From: Candidatus Azobacteroides sp.
GTDB taxonomy: Bacteria; Bacteroidota; Bacteroidia; Bacteroidales; WRGA01
DNA length: 32,708 nucleotides
NCBI GenBank assembly: GCA_009787405.1
Contig: WRGA01000101.1
Location: forward strand, 1-32,708
Reading direction: 5' to 3'
The notes under the pieces are model-generated. The model saw only the letters and a list, made by a program, of their open reading frames with translations, did no database searches and was not told the DNA's origin. Positions 1 through 6,921 of the stretch are shown here, in pieces. Each line of letters starts with the position of its first letter. Within the stretch, counting starts at the first letter, position 1. The position numbers and the translations under genes were made by a program.

Positions 1-93
1 GAATTACTTACAGAATTTCAAGTCAATCAAAATGTCAAAGAACTACAATATAATTTATTTGATAACAATTACTAATTTTTTAACGCACCAATG

Positions 94-142
94 CTAATTC
101 TTAATTCTTAATTCTTAATTCTTAATTCTTAACTCTTAACTT
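94..142. repeat. Tandem heptamer tract TTAATTC/TTAACTC
   Basis: About seven consecutive 7-base units, first of the TTAATTC form and then TTAACTC. The same heptamers recur at 17053, 22824, 22968, 27281 and 28654. The tract lies upstream of the promoter for the sugar mutase, so changes in copy number would not alter any reading frame. Confidence 0.85.
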
Positions 143-150
143 CAAGCGGG

Positions 151-190
151 TGGTTTAAAATAGTATAAATTAAATGCTGCCGGGTACTTA
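151..190 (+). repeat. Half copy of the palindromic MITE-like repeat family
   Basis: This matches the right-hand end of the full copies at 2064-2196 and 19280-19412: TTTAAAATAGTATAAATTAA, then a CCGGG core, then the terminal TACTTA. The internal palindrome and left end are missing. Confidence 0.7.
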
Positions 191-224
191 ATTTAAATGT
201 CGCATTGTTTTTTTTCAAAAACCT

Positions 225-254
225 TTTGAAAGAATCTCCAAATGATTACATTTG
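225..254 (+). promoter_or_regulatory. Bacteroidota-type promoter for the phospho-sugar mutase
   Basis: TTTG at 225-228 is followed after exactly 18 bases by TACATTTG at 247-254, which fits the Bacteroidota consensus TTTG-N(about 19)-TAnnTTTG. Transcription would start near 260, about 50 bases before the ATG at 309. Confidence 0.75.
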
Positions 255-308
255 CGGTTCTTTCCGGTTTTTAACCGGATGTAATTTTAAAATAAACTAA
301 AAAACATT

Positions 309-2057
309 ATGGATAATGAGACTTTATTGAAAGAGGTGACTGCCAAAGCCCAAAGTTGGCTTTCAGAATGTTATGATGCGGAAACACACGCCGAAGTGCA
401 GCGAATGCTTGATAACGATGACAAAACGGAACTGATCGAAGCGTTTTACCGGGATTTGGAATTTGGAACGGGTGGTTTGCGTGGAATCATGGGTGTAGGA
501 AGCAACCGCATGAATATTTATACGGTGGGGGCTGCAACTCAAGGGTTGTCAAACTATTTGAAACAAGAGTTTTCGAACTTGAAAGAAATCAAAGTCGTTA
601 TCGGACACGATTGCAGAAACAACAGCCGCAAATTTGCCGAAATCTCCGCCGATATTTTTTCGGCAAACGGCATCAAAGTGTATTTATTCGATGCCCTTCG
701 TCCCACTCCCGAAATTTCTTACACCATTCGTAAATTGGAATGTCAAAGCGGAATCATTCTGACCGCTTCCCACAACCCGAAAGAATATAACGGCTACAAA
801 GCGTATTGGAATGACGGCGCTCAAATGGTTGCGCCGCACGACAAAAATGTCATTGCCGAAGTCAATAAGATTCGTTCTGCCAAAGATATTTTATTCAAGG
901 GAAACAAAAAATTGATCGAAATCATCGGCGAAGAAATCGACGCCGTTTACATCAATGATATTAAAACCATTTCTTTATCGCCCGAAAGTATTCAAAAACA
1001 CAAAGACATGAAAATTGTTTACACCCCCATTCACGGAACGGGTGTAAAAATGATTCCACGGGCATTGGAAGCATTCGGATTTACCAATATCATTCATGTT
1101 CCCGAACAAGACGTGGTAAGCGGTGATTTTCCCACGGTTGTTTCTCCGAATCCGGAAGAACCCGCAGCCCTCGAAATGGCGGTTAAAAAAGCGGTCGAAA
1201 CCAATGCCGACATCGTGTTGGCCTCCGATCCCGATGCCGACAGAATAGGGCTTGCCGTAAAAAATGATGCCGGTGAATTTGTATTGATCAACGGAAATAA
1301 AATCGTCGCGATTTTCATCTATTATCTGATCACTCAATGGAAAGCCAAAGGTAAATTAACCGGAAAAGAATATATCGTCAAAACCATTGTCACAACCGAA
1401 TTAATCGCCAAGATTGCCAAGAAGAACGGGATCAAATATTACGATTGTTATACCGGTTTTAAATGGATTGCCGCCATTATACGCGAAAACGAAGGCAAAG
1501 GGATATATATAGGCGGTGGAGAAGAAAGTTACGGATTCCTGCCCGAAGATTTCGTACGCGACAAGGATGCTGTTTCTTCTTGCGCTTTAATGGCTGAAAT
1601 AGCGGCTTGGGCTAAAGACAACGGAAAATCGATGTATGAGTTGTTATCGGATATTTATGTGGAATACGGATTTTCGAAAGAACAGGGAATTTCCGTAGTG
1701 AAAAAAGGAAAATCGGGAGCGGAAGAAATTGAGGCCATGATGACCAATTTCCGGAATAATCCGATCAAAGAAATTGCCGGATCAAAAGTTGTTTTCATCA
1801 AAGATTTTTCGACATTGGTGGGAATGGATTTGGCTGAAAACGAAAAAATCGTGTTGGATATGCCTACCACCTCCAATGTGTTGCAATATTTCACCGAAGA
1901 CGGAACCAAAGTTTCGATTCGTCCTTCGGGAACGGAACCGAAAATTAAATTTTATGTGGAAGTTTCCGGAGAATTAAAAAGCAAAGACCGGTTGCCGGAA
2001 GCCGAGCTTAAAGCCGCACAAAAAATCGAAGCGCTTAAAGCTTCGTTGGGAATTTAA
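309..2057 (+). CDS. Phospho-sugar mutase (phosphoglucomutase/phosphomannomutase family)
   Basis: A full-length cytoplasmic alpha-D-phosphohexomutase of 582 residues that interconverts hexose 1- and 6-phosphates, feeding glycogen and nucleotide-sugar synthesis. All four family loops are visible: the catalytic phosphoserine loop TASHNPKEYNGYK (Ser154), the metal loop DPDADR (307-312), the sugar-specificity loop GGEESYG, and the C-terminal phosphate-binding loop RPSGTEPKIK (from residue 538). The length and the GEESYG loop fit the long PGM2-like/PgcA branch rather than the 450-residue GlmM/ManB types. The start is supported by the promoter 50 bases upstream; there is no Shine-Dalgarno sequence, as is usual in this phylum. 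The gene appears monocistronic, being followed by a palindromic repeat. The exact sugar preference (glucose, mannose or ribose phosphate) cannot be read from the sequence. Confidence 0.95.
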   Translation: MDNETLLKEVTAKAQSWLSECYDAETHAEVQRMLDNDDKTELIEAFYRDLEFGTGGLRGIMGVGSNRMNIYTVGAATQGLSNYLKQEFSNLKEIKVVIGHDCRNNSRKFAEISADIFSANGIKVYLFDALRPTPEISYTIRKLECQSGIILTASHNPKEYNGYKAYWNDGAQMVAPHDKNVIAEVNKIRSAKDILFKGNKKLIEIIGEEIDAVYINDIKTISLSPESIQKHKDMKIVYTPIHGTGVKMIPRALEAFGFTNIIHVPEQDVVSGDFPTVVSPNPEEPAALEMAVKKAVETNADIVLASDPDADRIGLAVKNDAGEFVLINGNKIVAIFIYYLITQWKAKGKLTGKEYIVKTIVTTELIAKIAKKNGIKYYDCYTGFKWIAAIIRENEGKGIYIGGGEESYGFLPEDFVRDKDAVSSCALMAEIAAWAKDNGKSMYELLSDIYVEYGFSKEQGISVVKKGKSGAEEIEAMMTNFRNNPIKEIAGSKVVFIKDFSTLVGMDLAENEKIVLDMPTTSNVLQYFTEDGTKVSIRPSGTEPKIKFYVEVSGELKSKDRLPEAELKAAQKIEALKASLGI

Positions 2058-2063
2058 AAAGAG

Positions 2064-2196
2064 TAAATATATCACAAAAAATAATTTATATTTTAAACGC
2101 CAAGTCACAAAGCCGGAAAGACGCGAAGTTTAAAATCTTTGTGGCTTTGCATTTTCGTGTTTAAAATAGTATAGATTAAATTCTGCCGGGTATTTA
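2064..2196 (+). repeat. Palindromic MITE-like repeat, copy 1
   Basis: A 133-bp copy starting TAAATATATCAC and ending CCGGGTATTTA. It contains an imperfect palindrome with arms of about 37 bp (AAACGCCAAGTCACAAAG on one side, GGCTTTGCATTTTCGTGTTT on the other). It fills most of the gap between the sugar mutase and the next gene. See also 19280, 23638 and 26909. Confidence 0.85.
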
Positions 2197-2226
2197 TCAA
2201 AAATTAACTTTTTAATTTTTACGAAT

Positions 2227-2586
2227 ATGGCTTATTATGTTGAAACAGTATCCTCTTCGGGAGGCAGGCACGTAAATTTATATTCGGGAATCACTTCCGA
2301 AAAATTGAGTGAAATAATGGATGCTTATTTTTCAAGCAGCGGGTACACTAAAAAAAGCAACGGCTTGAACTCGACGACTTATACCAAGGGCAGTCGTTTT
2401 ATGAGATTACTGTTCGGCGCTTTTTCGAAGTATTTCAAATTTATCGTGGCCCTCAGACCCATTGATGAAAGTACGATTGAACTGTCCGTTTCAAAAGACA
2501 CCAGCGGAATGTCCGGAGGGATAATCGGAGTCAATCAAGTGAAAAAAGAATTTGATAAAATAAAATCTGTACTGGGTTCAATTTAA
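2227..2586 (+). CDS. Small conserved-looking hypothetical protein
   Basis: A 119-residue protein that I do not recognise. It has no signal peptide and no membrane segment, so it is probably cytoplasmic. Visible features are a Ser/Thr/Tyr-rich N-terminal half, a short basic-aromatic stretch (SRFMRLLFGAFSKYFKFIV, about 57-75), a glycine turn (SGMSGGIIGVNQVKKEF, about 93-109) and a closing amphipathic helix. The alternation of beta-like stretches with a terminal helix suggests a small alpha/beta domain. It starts 30 bases after a MITE-like repeat copy and ends directly at a strong hairpin terminator, so it is likely a single-gene unit. Codon use resembles the neighbours, and the ORF is flanked by plausible signals, which is why I call it real. 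Confidence 0.75.
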   Translation: MAYYVETVSSSGGRHVNLYSGITSEKLSEIMDAYFSSSGYTKKSNGLNSTTYTKGSRFMRLLFGAFSKYFKFIVALRPIDESTIELSVSKDTSGMSGGIIGVNQVKKEFDKIKSVLGSI

Positions 2587-2591
2587 AAAAG

Positions 2592-2655
2592 AACCAAGAA
2601 TCAAGAGCCAAGATCGGTGAATGCTTTCCTGATTATCGGCTCTTGATTCTTGGTT
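2592..2655. terminator. Strong hairpin terminator, possibly bidirectional
   Basis: An 18-bp perfect inverted repeat (AACCAAGAATCAAGAGCC at 2592-2609, complement at 2638-2655) with a 28-base loop. It is preceded by six A and followed by a run of T (2654-2659). It closes the small hypothetical gene and sits just before the TIGR02757 gene, whose ATG at 2666 lies only 10 bases past the stem. Confidence 0.8.
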
Positions 2656-2665
2656 TTTTCCGGAT

Positions 2666-3370
2666 ATGCCGAACAAAACCGCCGAATTACTGAACCGGCT
2701 TGTCGATTCCCATAATAAGCCGTCATTTATCGCCCATGATCCGATTCAATTTCCCCGGAGATTCTCCCGGTTGCAAGATATTGAAATAAGCGGATTTCTT
2801 ATTTCTGCCATTACATGGGGCAACCGAAACATGATCATTCGCAATGCCGAAAAGATGTTGCTTGAAATGAATCACAACCCTTTCGAATATATCCTGACGG
2901 GAAAATTCCGATTCGGAAAAGAAAGTCTTCATCGAACATTCAAATGGGATGATTTTGCCGAAATCTGTTTGTCTCTCCAATCTTTTTACCGGCACGACGA
3001 TTCTTTGGAAAATTTATTTTTGAATGAGAAGGGAGAACTGACATTCGATAAATACAAAACGTTATTTACAAACAAACAGATCTCCGATTGGACTCGCGGT
3101 TCGGCAAGCAAGCGCCTGCACCTATTTTTGCGGTGGATGGTGCGCAACGACGGAATTGTGGATATCGGCTGCTGGAAAAAAATAAAACCGTCGAGTCTTT
3201 TTATTCCGTTGGATACGCATGTGGCCCGCAGTGCAAGAGAAAAAGGGCTTCTCGAAAGAAAAACCGGTGATCGGAAGGCGGTGGAAGAATTGACCCGGAA
3301 ACTTCGAATGTTTTGTCCGGAAGATCCCGTAAAATATGATTTTGCCTTATTCGGTCCGGGAGTGGAATAA
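2666..3370 (+). CDS. TIGR02757 family protein (DUF2400)
   Basis: A 234-residue protein recognisable as TIGR02757/DUF2400, a conserved bacterial family of unknown function. The diagnostic stretches are the N-terminal DPIQFPRRF (about 25-33), FLISAITWGNR (about 44-54), the central W..GSASKRLHLFLRWMVR (about 139-157) and the C-terminal PLDTHVARSAREKGLL (about 182-197), a layout that resembles helix-hairpin-helix DNA glycosylases. Length is close to the usual 250 residues. The start at 2666 comes almost immediately after the terminator stem, so either read-through or a promoter within the stem region must drive it; I see no convincing -7 box. It ends convergently with the Cys-rich peptide gene. 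A role in DNA metabolism is only suggested by the fold resemblance. Confidence 0.85.
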   Translation: MPNKTAELLNRLVDSHNKPSFIAHDPIQFPRRFSRLQDIEISGFLISAITWGNRNMIIRNAEKMLLEMNHNPFEYILTGKFRFGKESLHRTFKWDDFAEICLSLQSFYRHDDSLENLFLNEKGELTFDKYKTLFTNKQISDWTRGSASKRLHLFLRWMVRNDGIVDIGCWKKIKPSSLFIPLDTHVARSAREKGLLERKTGDRKAVEELTRKLRMFCPEDPVKYDFALFGPGVE

Positions 3371-3487
3371 CTATCGGATTTTGACAAAAATACAGGCGGC
3401 CGCATGTATTTTGCAACCGCCCGCTGAACTGCCCATTTTTAATTTTAAACTCAAACAGGTTCGAAGAAAAATAAAAAATTAATTTTG

Positions 3488-3727
3488 TTATTCCTGTTTA
3501 TCGCTTGATTTGGAATCTTTCGCACAACATTTTTCTGATTTCTTGCAGCAATCGGCTTTTTTATTTTTTTTATCCTTGGAACAACACTCTTTTTTATCCT
3601 TTTTATCTTTGGTACATTCTGTTTTTTGTTTGTCAGCCGTACATTTTTTGCCCGTATCTTGGGCCGAAATTGTTCCTGATAAGGCTATTGCAGCCACCAA
3701 CATAATTGATACTAATACTTTTTTCAT
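3488..3727 (-). CDS. Small exported Lys/Cys-rich protein
   Basis: A 79-residue protein with a clear signal peptide (MKKVLVSIMLVAAIALSGTISAQ, cleavage after about residue 22). The mature part of about 57 residues is almost only Lys, Asp, Glu, Ser and eight Cys, arranged as two single Cys and then three CC pairs (ECC, DCC, KCC). I know of no named family. The Cys density suggests thiol or metal chemistry in the periplasm or outside the cell, but this is inference. Its signal peptide closely resembles that of the neighbouring Lys-rich protein (3842-4186), which suggests duplication of the export segment. A -7 box TAAATTTG reads on this strand at 3777-3770, about 43 bases before the ATG. Confidence 0.75.
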   Translation of the reverse strand: MKKVLVSIMLVAAIALSGTISAQDTGKKCTADKQKTECTKDKKDKKECCSKDKKNKKADCCKKSEKCCAKDSKSSDKQE

Positions 3728-3769
3728 CGAATTTATTATTTTTTGTGATTAAAAAAACAGTGTATGGTG

Positions 3770-3777
3770 CAAATTTA
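3770..3777 (-). promoter_or_regulatory. -7 box for the Cys-rich peptide gene
   Basis: TAAATTTG on the minus strand fits TAnnTTTG. A TTTG occurs further upstream but at only about 11 bases, so the -33 element is uncertain. Confidence 0.45.
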
Positions 3778-3841
3778 GCGATAATATTCAAATGATGTCA
3801 CGTTTTCCCGACATAAAATCATGTCGTGTAAAACAACACAT

Positions 3842-4186
3842 TTATTGATTATTATTATCTGTTTTTGCTTCGTGATTCACCGGTTTGGATCCTTTTTTCC
3901 TTGCTTGTTTATCAGAAGCCGCCTTATGACCGGCTTTCTTGTGATTGAATTTCTTTTCATCTCCTTGTTTAGAATCGGCCGATTTAGATGCCGATTTTTG
4001 ATCGATCTGTGTACGATCTGCTTGTTTGCGTTTTGCTTTCTTTTTTTCCGATCTTTTGTTTTTGGATGTTGTTTCGGTTTTCGGTTTTTCCGTCGTCGAT
4101 TTTTGTGTCGAACTTTGAGCCATTGCTGTTCCCGTGAATGCCATCGCTGCGATTAACATGGCTGATACAAGTGCCTTCTTCATCAT
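3842..4186 (-). CDS. Small exported Lys-rich low-complexity protein
   Basis: A 114-residue protein with a signal peptide (MMKKALVSAMLIAAMAFTG, then TAMAQ) and a mature region made almost only of Lys, Ser, Thr, Gln, Ala, Asp and Glu, with no Cys. It looks intrinsically disordered and strongly basic. The signal peptide shares KK-LVS-ML-AA-A--GT--AQ with the Cys-rich neighbour downstream, so the two are probably diverged paralogues or share an export cassette. No domain is recognisable. A positively charged exported chain could bind nucleic acid, anionic glycan or LPS, but nothing in the sequence proves this. The 5' untranslated region contains two small hairpins (CGGAT/ATCCG near 4242-4257 and CTCCAC/GTGGAG at 4263-4276). 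Confidence 0.7.
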   Translation of the reverse strand: MMKKALVSAMLIAAMAFTGTAMAQSSTQKSTTEKPKTETTSKNKRSEKKKAKRKQADRTQIDQKSASKSADSKQGDEKKFNHKKAGHKAASDKQARKKGSKPVNHEAKTDNNNQ

Positions 4187-4320
4187 TTTTTTGTTTTTAA
4201 GTTTGGATTTTTTTTAACTCAGTGATTATTCATAATGATCATCGGATGTTATATCCGACTATCTCCACAAGTGGAGTGTAAAAAATATGCCAATGTTTCA
4301 AAAAATATTCGTTCTTTTTT

Positions 4321-4372
4321 GTCCCGTCAGGGACTAAATGTTTTCCTCTCTATATTATGTCCCTGACGGGAC
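4321..4372. repeat. 14-bp inverted repeat GTCCCGTCAGGGAC
   Basis: GTCCCGTCAGGGAC at 4321-4334 and its perfect complement GTCCCTGACGGGAC at 4359-4372 enclose a 24-base loop. Each arm is itself partly self-complementary. It resembles the dispersed REP-like repeats seen in many Bacteroidota intergenic regions. There is no T tract, so it is a poor terminator. Confidence 0.7.
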
Positions 4373-4692
4373 TTTGATCACCGGAGGAATTCTCCTTTCA
4401 ATCAATATATTGTCCCTATCACGCCGGAAAAAAAACATTTTCCGGAACGGATTTTCAAAAATAACGGGGCGAAAGTAATGGATTTAATTCATTCCGTCTT
4501 TTAAACAAAGTATAATCTTTATCAACAAGTCTAAAAATTAACACTATTTATTAAAATAACAAGTTTGTTTTAACAATAGAATCAGAAAATTCGAAGGTTA
4601 TTTTACCGGAAATGTGCCGACGGGAATTATCCGTAAAAAATGCCCGGAATGAATTTATATCCATTACCTCTCCCTTGTCTGATATAAATTCC

Positions 4693-4700
4693 TAATTTTG
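4693..4700 (+). promoter_or_regulatory. -7 box for the PIF1-like helicase
   Basis: TAATTTTG fits TAnnTTTG and lies 31 bases before the ATG at 4732. I see no good TTTG at 18-20 bases upstream. Confidence 0.5.
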
Positions 4701-4731
4701 TGGGATAAATGTTTAAATTATACATTAATTT

Positions 4732-6918
4732 ATGCCGGACGAACATAACGATATGTTTAAATTAGCCGCCGACTTGGTGGAAAATACGTCTCTTTCTTTG
4801 TTTTTGACGGGAAAAGCGGGAACGGGAAAAACAACTTTTTTACGTTATATCAGAGAAAACACCGGCAAGAACGTGATAGTGGCGGCGCCTACGGGTATTG
4901 CGGCCATCAATGCCGGCGGAGTTACTTTGCATTCGTTGTTTCAACTGCCGTTTGAACCTTATACTCCCGATGCCGACGGAAATAGTGAGCGGAAATTGAC
5001 GTATCATTTCAAGATGCATAAAAGCAAAATCGAAATGTTCCGTCAATTGGAATTGCTGATCATCGACGAGGTGAGCATGCTCCGCGCCGATATATTGGAT
5101 GCCGTTGATGTGGCATTAAAATATTTTCGAAGAAACAGACAACCTTTCGGCGGAGTGCAAATGGTATATATCGGCGATTTATATCAACTTCCTCCGGTGG
5201 TGCAAAATGAAGAGTGGGAATTGTTGAGCCGGTATTACGACGGGATATTCTTTTTTCATGCAAAATCAATTATCCAATCTCCGCCCGTTTATATTGAATT
5301 GAAAAAGATTTATCGTCAAAATGAACAATTTTTCATCGACATCCTCAATCGTGTGCGCAACAACGAAATGACCGAATCCGATTTTCAGGCTTTAAATGCC
5401 CGCTATATGCCGAATTTCGTGCAACCCGAAAACGAAAAATATGTGATATTATCAACGCATAACTACAAAACCGATCAAATCAACACAAAAGAACTCTTCC
5501 GCTTGCCGGGAAAAGAAAAAATATACAAAGGAGAAATAAAAGGAGATTTTTTGTCGACCGCCTTGCCCACCGATAATGAGTTGAGGTTGAAAGAAGGCGC
5601 CCAAGTGATGTTCGTCAAAAACGATTCGGGAGAAGCCCGCCGCTTTTATAACGGGAAGTTGGGAACCATCGTCCGATTATTCGATGACAAGATTCATGTG
5701 GCGCCGGAAGGCTCCGGTCCGATCATTGAATTGGAACGGGAAACATGGAAAAACATTCGTTATACGCTGAATAAAGAAACGAATGCCATCGAAGAAGACG
5801 AATTGGGCTCTTTCACTCAATTTCCGATCCGGTTGGCTTGGGCGATTACCATTCATAAAAGTCAGGGCCTGACGTTTGAACGCGCCATCATCGATGCCGG
5901 ACAAGCTTTCGCCGCCGGGCAGGTGTATGTCGCATTAAGCCGCTGCACATCGCTCGACGGAATTATTTTACATTCCAAAATCACTCCCGGCTGTATTAAG
6001 ACCGATCCGGAAATCATCGCATTTTCGCGGTATGAAAAAGAGATTCCCGAACTGGAACAAATTCTCGATGTCGAAAGACCGAAGTATTGGTCCAAAAAAT
6101 TGATTCAAGCGTTTGAATGGGGAAAATTATTGAATTTGTGCAAGTCTTTTTCAGAATTGGTATCCGAAAAAACACTCCCCGACCAAAAAGCGGCCCTGAC
6201 ATTGGCACTTAATCTTAAAAACAAAGCTTACGAACAACAGGAAATTGCCGGAAAATTTCAGAATCAATTGGATTTTCTGCTCCAAAAAGTGATGAAGACG
6301 GGCGATACGGCCGAACTGAAGGACAGAGTGGGAAAAGCCGTCGCTTATTTTCACAAAGATATTTACGAAAACATCGCTCTTCCTCTCGATCAGCATCTGG
6401 AAAGTTTGAAAAGAGCTTCCAAAGTCAAACAATACGTCAAAGCCGTTCAACATATAAAAACAGGAATCGGAGAATTTATGGCACGTTTAAGAAATCTGTC
6501 TTATGGCGACATGAAACTGACCGGAGGCGTTATTTTTGAGGTCGGCCCGATTCATGAAGTCCCGGTCGAACCGGCTGCCGGCCCGAAAAAGGAAGAAAAA
6601 TCAAAACCCGAAAAAGGCAGTTCGCACCAATTAAGTCTGGAAATGTTCCGGGAAGGAAAAACCGTCGAAGACATTGCCGTGGAACGAAATTTGGCAATAA
6701 GCACCATCGAAGGTCATCTTTCTTCTTTTGTCAGAACGGGCGAAATCGCTGTCGGAGAGTTGGTGCCGGAAGAAAAAGTAAAGGTTATTTTACCGTTGAT
6801 CCAAGAAATCGGTGAAGGGTCGTTGTCAACCGTCAAACACCAACTAAGCAACGACTACACGTATGGGGAAATTCGTGCGGTATTGAATCATTATTTATTG
6901 CTGAAAAGTAAAAAATGA
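4732..6918 (+). CDS. PIF1-like DNA helicase with C-terminal HTH_40 domain
   Basis: A 728-residue SF1 helicase of the PIF1/RecD-like group. Walker A is GKAGTGKTT (27-35), followed by the motif Ia stretch APTGIAAINAGGVTLHSLF, Walker B with IIDEVSMLRADILD (about 109-122), the GD-YQLPPV motif, a RecD-type C-terminal core ending in the motif with TIHKSQGLTFERAIID, and VYVALSRCTSLDG. After a helical linker (about 430-620) comes a C-terminal HTH (about 632-728: HQLSLEMFREGKTVEDIA...) of the HTH_40 type that is also found at the end of RecQ helicases. The family unwinds DNA 5' to 3' and handles G-quadruplexes, forks or R-loops; the HTH probably helps bind DNA. It stands alone, divergent from the Lys-rich gene and convergent with the L,D-transpeptidase gene, with stops 4 bases apart. 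Confidence 0.9.
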   Translation: MPDEHNDMFKLAADLVENTSLSLFLTGKAGTGKTTFLRYIRENTGKNVIVAAPTGIAAINAGGVTLHSLFQLPFEPYTPDADGNSERKLTYHFKMHKSKIEMFRQLELLIIDEVSMLRADILDAVDVALKYFRRNRQPFGGVQMVYIGDLYQLPPVVQNEEWELLSRYYDGIFFFHAKSIIQSPPVYIELKKIYRQNEQFFIDILNRVRNNEMTESDFQALNARYMPNFVQPENEKYVILSTHNYKTDQINTKELFRLPGKEKIYKGEIKGDFLSTALPTDNELRLKEGAQVMFVKNDSGEARRFYNGKLGTIVRLFDDKIHVAPEGSGPIIELERETWKNIRYTLNKETNAIEEDELGSFTQFPIRLAWAITIHKSQGLTFERAIIDAGQAFAAGQVYVALSRCTSLDGIILHSKITPGCIKTDPEIIAFSRYEKEIPELEQILDVERPKYWSKKLIQAFEWGKLLNLCKSFSELVSEKTLPDQKAALTLALNLKNKAYEQQEIAGKFQNQLDFLLQKVMKTGDTAELKDRVGKAVAYFHKDIYENIALPLDQHLESLKRASKVKQYVKAVQHIKTGIGEFMARLRNLSYGDMKLTGGVIFEVGPIHEVPVEPAAGPKKEEKSKPEKGSSHQLSLEMFREGKTVEDIAVERNLAISTIEGHLSSFVRTGEIAVGELVPEEKVKVILPLIQEIGEGSLSTVKHQLSNDYTYGEIRAVLNHYLLLKSKK

Positions 6919-6921
6919 ATA

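Larger units (their letters stand above)
1..308. other. Gene-free leader region upstream of the sugar mutase
   Basis: No open reading frame of note lies here. The stretch holds a heptamer repeat tract (94-142), a half copy of the palindromic repeat family (151-190) and the promoter of the next gene (225-254). Bases 1-93 show nothing recognisable. Confidence 0.6.
4187..4731. other. 545-base divergent intergenic region with inverted repeats
   Basis: No coding sequence is visible. It contains a short hairpin (4263-4276), a 14-bp perfect inverted repeat (4321-4372), and near its right end a -7 box for the helicase gene (4693-4700). The rest is AT-rich and shows nothing I can name. Confidence 0.6.

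Noticed and set aside
3395-3422. Possible terminator GGCGG/CCGCC after the TIGR02757 gene
   Set aside because: Short stem with a poor loop and no T tract; not strong enough to annotate.
3821-4156. 111-codon plus-strand ORF rich in Phe and Cys
   Set aside because: It is the antisense shadow of the Lys-rich exported protein, whose signal peptide makes the minus strand the real one.
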